This document shows, piece by piece, positions 60,388-64,000 of a DNA stretch of 64,000 bases. The DNA comes from Paraprevotella stercoravium. Lineage in GTDB: Bacteria > Bacteroidota > Bacteroidia > Bacteroidales > Bacteroidaceae. The DNA lies in contig JAHLFU010000086.1 of NCBI GenBank assembly GCA_018883665.1, positions 14,876 through 78,875 on the forward strand, given 5' to 3'. A model generated the notes under the pieces. That model worked only from the letters and a program-made list of their open reading frames with translations, did no database searches and had not been told where the DNA came from. The stretch's first letter is position 1. The number at the start of each line of letters is the position of its first letter. The translations under genes and the position numbers were made by a program.

Positions 60388-60464
60388 TTTCTCTTCGCCG
60401 GCATTGTCCGGATCAGATAATAAGGGTATGTTCTCAGCCCGTTGTTATGAGGCACCCCGCGACA
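60388..60464 (-). ncRNA. TPP riboswitch (THI element)
   Basis: Read on the minus strand the region holds the conserved TPP blocks in order: GCGGGGTGCC, GGGCTGAGA, the ATACCC segment, CTGATCCGGACAATGCCGG and CGAAGAGAAA. The last conserved block ends 26 nt before the TonB receptor ATG, and no terminator is seen between, so control is probably at translation initiation or through start-site occlusion. Confidence 0.92.
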
Positions 60465-60481
60465 GATTTGTCATCGCACTG

Positions 60482-60489
60482 CAAAATTA
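60482..60489 (-). promoter_or_regulatory. -7 box for the thiamine operon
   Basis: Reads TAATTTTG on the minus strand and lies about 18 nt upstream of the riboswitch, giving the right spacing for a transcript that begins at the aptamer. Confidence 0.65.
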
Positions 60490-60651
60490 ATGATATTTTC
60501 TGTGACAGCCTTTCCTTTTTAAGAAAAGGATAGATATTTTTAAACAATCCTTGCCGGACTAAAGTTTTTGAGGAAAATCAGAATCTTTCTTTCAAATGCA
60601 ATAATAAAAGAGATAGGCCGTTTATAAGGATAAACGATAAAATTTAAAGCT

Positions 60652-61248
60652 ATGATGAATTTGAAAAGATTGGCTGCTCTGGTGATTGGTCTGGGACTGG
60701 GCAGTACTGCGTTATGGGCACAATGGAGTTTTGGAGTGAAAGGCGGATTGAATGCCAGTAAAATGAAATGGGAAGCTATGGATCCGAAGTTCAAGGTTGG
60801 AGCTCAGATAGGTGGCTTTGCAACTTATCATCTTAATGAGGAGTGGAGTTTGCAGACCGAATTGCTTTATGCTCTGCAAGGTTGTCGCTTTGAAATTTGG
60901 GAGTCTTTGGACGAAAAAGATAAAATTACGGCTAAAGAAAATCTTCATTATTTGAACATACCGGTACTGGCTCGTTTTCAGTTTGCTGGCGGATTATATT
61001 TCGAACTGGGTCCGCAAGTGGGTTTTCTGTTGGGAGAATATCAAAAATACAAGGATGAAAGACATCGTATCGAAGATACCAAACCGGTAGATGTGGCTTT
61101 AGCCGGTGGCGTGGGTTATGCCTTTAATGAGCATCTGGAGTGGAACTTCCGTTATGTGCATGGCTTCCTTCCAACGCGCAAATCTTTTACGGATGATTTT
61201 AAGTCTATGAACCGCAGTATGCAGTTGAGTTTGGGCTATCGGTTTTAA
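60652..61248 (+). CDS. Outer-membrane beta-barrel protein (porin family, PorT-like)
   Basis: A 198-residue exported barrel with signal peptide (residues 1-22, ending ALWAQ). Alternating strands with GVKGGLNASKM (about 26-36), WSLQTELLYALQG (about 66-78) and a final LSLGYRF ending in Phe are typical of the eight-stranded PorT/OmpW-like family. It is a single gene on the plus strand, divergent from the thiamine operon. Substrate or role is not predicted. Confidence 0.85.
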   Translation: MMNLKRLAALVIGLGLGSTALWAQWSFGVKGGLNASKMKWEAMDPKFKVGAQIGGFATYHLNEEWSLQTELLYALQGCRFEIWESLDEKDKITAKENLHYLNIPVLARFQFAGGLYFELGPQVGFLLGEYQKYKDERHRIEDTKPVDVALAGGVGYAFNEHLEWNFRYVHGFLPTRKSFTDDFKSMNRSMQLSLGYRF

Positions 61249-61311
61249 CAGGACTTTTTTCAGAATGATGGATTAAGAGTCCGCTCTGTTGCTTTTCAGG
61301 TCGGGAAGATA

Positions 61312-61319
61312 TATCTTTG
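61312..61319 (+). promoter_or_regulatory. -7 box for the EFR1 gene
   Basis: TATCTTTG, 26 nt upstream of the EFR1-family gene. Confidence 0.5.
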
Positions 61320-61345
61320 TATGTCTTTAATACAAAACTGATAGA

Positions 61346-62128
61346 ATGGAAAGTTTAGTGAAAACAGTAGGTGTTGTATATTTTTCTCCTACAGATACCT
61401 CGAAGAAAGTGGCTTTGGCCTTGGCAGAAGGCACTGGAGCCAAAGAGATAAAGGAATTTGATCTGACTACGGATGAAAGTGTTTCCCCGATAGTATGTGA
61501 TGCGGACTTGTTGGTGTTGGCTGCTCCTGTTTATGCCGGTCGTGTGGCTTTGCAGGCAATACAGCGCTTCCAAAGAATTCAGGTGTCGGGCGTTCCTGCC
61601 CTTGTGGCTGTTGTTTACGGAAATCGGGATTATGAAGATGCTTTGATCGAGCTGCGTGATGAGGCTGAAAAATTGCATCTCAAGGTTATAGCAGCCGGTG
61701 CTTTCATTGGTGAACATAGTTTCAGCCGTAAGCAGATGCCGGTTGCGGAAGGACGTCCGGATGCTTCAGACCTGCAAAAAGCCCGTGAACTGGGACAGAA
61801 GGCAGTCCAGAAGCTGGAACAGGGAGTCTCCGAAGAAACTTTATGGGTAAAAGGAAATGTTCCTTATCGTGCGCCCAAAGAACAGCCGCCGGTAGCGCCG
61901 GTCTGCCTGGAAAACTGTACGTTATGCGGAAAATGCATTGCCGTTTGTCCGGTACACGCCATATCCAAGTCACCCGAAGGGAAAATCGAAACAGATGCGG
62001 CGAAGTGTACGCTTTGTTGTGCCTGTGTGAAGAAATGTCCGTTTGAACAGCGCGTTTTTGATACACCGTTTACCAAATTCCTTTACGATAACTTCCGGGA
62101 AAGACGTGAACCGGAGTTGTTCCTCTAG
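61346..62128 (+). CDS. EFR1-family flavodoxin/ferredoxin protein
   Basis: A 260-residue protein with an N-terminal flavodoxin-like domain (residues about 8-160; phosphate-binding loop FSPTDTSKK at 13-21) and a C-terminal pair of 4Fe-4S clusters: CTLCGKCIAVCP (about 192-203) and CTLCCACVKKCP (about 222-233). This domain order is that of EFR1-family ferredoxins, thought to pass electrons between flavin and Fe-S centres in anaerobes. The partner is unknown. It shares a probable transcript with the HD-domain gene, 43 nt away. Confidence 0.87.
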   Translation: MESLVKTVGVVYFSPTDTSKKVALALAEGTGAKEIKEFDLTTDESVSPIVCDADLLVLAAPVYAGRVALQAIQRFQRIQVSGVPALVAVVYGNRDYEDALIELRDEAEKLHLKVIAAGAFIGEHSFSRKQMPVAEGRPDASDLQKARELGQKAVQKLEQGVSEETLWVKGNVPYRAPKEQPPVAPVCLENCTLCGKCIAVCPVHAISKSPEGKIETDAAKCTLCCACVKKCPFEQRVFDTPFTKFLYDNFRERREPELFL

Positions 62129-62171
62129 TAATGTGATTTAGTTGTTACCTATAAAAAGAAAAGAGAAAACT

Positions 62172-62789
62172 ATGAAAGCAAAGGAAGAGTTTATGGAATT
62201 GCTCCGGTCTACGAACCGTGAAGGGGTGGAGGATTTGTTGGCTGCTCTGGAAGATATGGGCTTCTTCACTGCTCCGGCATCTTCCAATCATCATCTGAAT
62301 GTGGAAGGTGGACTGGTGGAACATTCGCTGAATACCTGTAAGGCCGCTCTGATGGTCTGGGAGGGAATGATCGGCCTGGAACCCGGACTAGTCAAAGAGG
62401 TAGAGCGGGAAAGTGTGATTATTGCCAGTCTGTTGCATGATGTGTGCAAGAGTGATATTTATTTCCGCACCATAAAGAAGCGTAAGACCGCATTAGGCAT
62501 CTGGGAAGATAGTGAGGGATATAAGGTTTCGTATAAGAATTTCCCGATGGGGCATGGCGAGAAGTCTGTTATTCTGTTGCTTTGTAACGGATTGGCCTTG
62601 ACTGATGATGAAATGCTTGCCATTCGTTGGCATATGGGAGCCTGGGGTATTAATATGAACAGTTATGAAGATCAGCGTTGTTTTGATGCTTCGCAAAAAC
62701 TTTATCCTTTGGTGACGATTATTCAGACTGCTGATAAGCTTGCGGCAAATATTCTGGAGCGGGATGGAGCTGATTTGGATGAACTTTAG
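62172..62789 (+). CDS. HD-domain phosphohydrolase
   Basis: A 205-residue protein with an HD-superfamily metal site: HHLNVEGGLVEHSL (about 41-54) supplies upstream His residues, and SLLHDVCKSD (about 88-97) contains the HD pair. The GGLVEHSL...LLHDxxK layout resembles the YhaM-type exoribonuclease HD domains, though the N-terminal nucleic-acid-binding part of YhaM is missing here. The substrate is not known. ATG 62172 is preferred to TTG 62142. A strong terminator follows. Confidence 0.82.
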   Translation: MKAKEEFMELLRSTNREGVEDLLAALEDMGFFTAPASSNHHLNVEGGLVEHSLNTCKAALMVWEGMIGLEPGLVKEVERESVIIASLLHDVCKSDIYFRTIKKRKTALGIWEDSEGYKVSYKNFPMGHGEKSVILLLCNGLALTDDEMLAIRWHMGAWGINMNSYEDQRCFDASQKLYPLVTIIQTADKLAANILERDGADLDEL

Positions 62790-62809
62790 CATAAAGGTAT
62801 TTTATACAG

Positions 62810-62843
62810 AAAAGGGTGCACCGGCTTATCGGTGCACCCTTTT
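62810..62843 (+). terminator. Strong terminator after the HD-domain gene
   Basis: Perfect 14-bp GC-rich arms at 62810-62823 and 62830-62843 around a 6-nt loop, ending in four T residues. The A-run on the left would also serve the other strand. Confidence 0.85.
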
Positions 62844-62926
62844 GCATAGATTAGGGAGTGTCTTTTGAATGACATGTTCCCTGTTCAGTTAACAAGGAGA
62901 GATAATAGCCCCCTGAGGGCTTTGGG

Positions 62927-64000
62927 TTAAACCTTCTGGTTTTTGTAACTTTCAAGCAGAACTTCAGCCCGTTTGATTGCTTCGTGAATGTTCTTGCAAA
63001 TATTCTCCTCTTTCAGGTTTTCTGTGAAACCACTTTTTTTCAATGCTTTATAGACCTCTTCGTTTACTCCGGAAAGAATAATCTGAATATTTTCCTTACG
63101 GCTCATTTCACAGAGATTGGTCAGGTTATGGATACCTGTAGAGTCAATGAATGGAACCTTTCTCATTCTGATGATACGGATTTTCGGTCGATCCTTCGTC
63201 AACAGCATGACTTCTTCAAATTTGTTGGCGATACCGAAGAAGTAAGGACCATTGATTTCATAAGCTTCCACATCTTTCGGAATGCTGAGATGCTCTTCTT
63301 TTCCGGAAATGGTTACGTCCTCGGAATGGATAATTTCATCTCTGTTACTGCTGATTTCTACAACACCCATCACACGCTTGATGAACAGCAGGCAAGCCAG
63401 TACCAGACCGAATTCTATGGCAATGGTCAGGTCGAAGATTACGGTGAGCAGGAATGTAATGAGCAGAACCGATACGTCTGATTTCGGGTTCTTCAGTAAC
63501 TCACGGAACGTACGCCAGCCACTCATGTTATAGCTGACAACTACCAGAACACCGGCCAGACAAGACATAGGAATATACTGTGCTAAGGGCATCAGGAATA
63601 CAAAGATGAGCAACAGCATGATGGCATGGATTACTCCGGCTACAGGAGTCTTGCCGCCATTGTTGATATTGGTCATGGTACGTGCGATGGCTCCGGTTGC
63701 CGGAATGCCGCCGAATAATGGAGAAAGTACGTTGGCGATTCCCTGTCCGATCAGTTCCTGATTGGAATTGTGCTTGCTTCCGATCACACCGTCGGCTACG
63801 GTAGCCGAAAGCAGTGACTCAATGGCGCCGAGCACGGCAATGGTAATGGCCGGCTGCATCAGTGACTTGATGGTTTCCCATTCCAAGGATGGCATGGCCA
63901 GTGACGGCAATTTGCCTTCAATGGTAAAACGGTCGCCAATGGTTTCAATACCGGTGATGCCTGCATAAGTCTTGAGCAGATAAACACCTACGGTCATCAG
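62927..64000 (-). CDS. SulP-family anion transporter, 5' end cut by window
   Basis: Sulfate/bicarbonate-type permease of the SulP family. The visible 358 residues cover the C-terminal membrane part, including GIANVLSPLFGGIPATGAIA (about 87-106) and several hydrophobic segments, and the cytosolic STAS domain (about 240-345) with the DSTG motif in PFIDSTGIHNL (about 283-293). The frame is open to the right edge, so the N-terminal half is missing. The transported anion cannot be assigned from this part. Confidence 0.9.
   Translation of the reverse strand: MMTVGVYLLKTYAGITGIETIGDRFTIEGKLPSLAMPSLEWETIKSLMQPAITIAVLGAIESLLSATVADGVIGSKHNSNQELIGQGIANVLSPLFGGIPATGAIARTMTNINNGGKTPVAGVIHAIMLLLIFVFLMPLAQYIPMSCLAGVLVVVSYNMSGWRTFRELLKNPKSDVSVLLITFLLTVIFDLTIAIEFGLVLACLLFIKRVMGVVEISSNRDEIIHSEDVTISGKEEHLSIPKDVEAYEINGPYFFGIANKFEEVMLLTKDRPKIRIIRMRKVPFIDSTGIHNLTNLCEMSRKENIQIILSGVNEEVYKALKKSGFTENLKEENICKNIHEAIKRAEVLLESYKNQKV

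Noticed and set aside
60363..60455. Extended start of the TonB receptor
   Set aside because: The frame runs through the TPP riboswitch; the signal peptide begins at ATG 60362.
62881..62926. Terminator of the sulP gene
   Set aside because: Only a 5-bp AGCCC/GGGCT stem is present, too weak to call.
1..64000. CRISPR array, prophage or integrative element
   Set aside because: No regularly spaced direct repeats, phage structural genes, integrases or relaxases were found anywhere in the window.

Overview
The window is a stretch of chromosome from a Gram-negative member of the Bacteroidales, most likely Bacteroides, Phocaeicola or a close relative. Four things point there: many TAnnTTTG -7 promoter boxes, some with a TTTG box 19-21 bp upstream; families typical of the phylum (SprA, DUF4290, DUF4250, fimbrillin-like lipoprotein, OstA-like protein, a two-gene LysO); a thiamine operon of TonB receptor, PnuT and thiamine pyrophosphokinase under a TPP riboswitch; and an initiator tRNA with no encoded CCA. 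No phage gene, transposase, integrase, rRNA or CRISPR array was seen. The genus is inference.

Layout. 1-9.4 kb is housekeeping: the end of ispF, a leftward group yicC-gmk-small membrane protein-nadD-MORN protein, and a rightward group tsaB-DUF4290-murA-rimM-dxr-rseP. MurA has Asp where the usual catalytic Cys sits. 9.4-13.6 kb holds a two-gene LysO exporter, a DUF4250 microprotein missed by length cut-offs (10616-10795), a lipoprotein, a tRNA nucleotidyltransferase and ruvA. 13.6-22.9 kb holds the giant sprA gene and a fimbrillin-like lipoprotein.

23.4-36.8 kb is the accessory part: a surface-glycan/LPS locus of twelve genes on both strands, visibly AT-rich. It has a phosphoethanolamine-transferase-like enzyme, a lipid A-type acyltransferase, three Stealth-family sugar-phosphate transferases, a TagF-like polyol-phosphate transferase, a GT92 and three other glycosyltransferases, an SDR reductase, and a nucleotidyltransferase fused to a Gfo/Idh/MocA-like oxidoreductase. 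This reads as machinery for a phosphodiester-linked, teichoic-acid-like glycan. It is flanked by mlaEF and lptB, so envelope lipid and LPS transport adjoin it.

38.5-56.5 kb returns to core genes: tig-clpP-clpX, recQ, guaB, two periplasmic parvulin chaperones, an OstA-like protein, mutL, an RluA-type pseudouridine synthase, fabG with a TetR regulator, initiator tRNA-Met and a DUF4234 protein. 56.9-60.5 kb is the TPP-riboswitch thiamine operon on the minus strand. The window ends with an outer-membrane barrel, a flavodoxin/ferredoxin protein, an HD-domain protein and a SulP transporter cut by the edge. A 166-nt sequence with a conserved hairpin occurs twice, 34 kb apart (22881-23046 and 56711-56876), and is unexplained.
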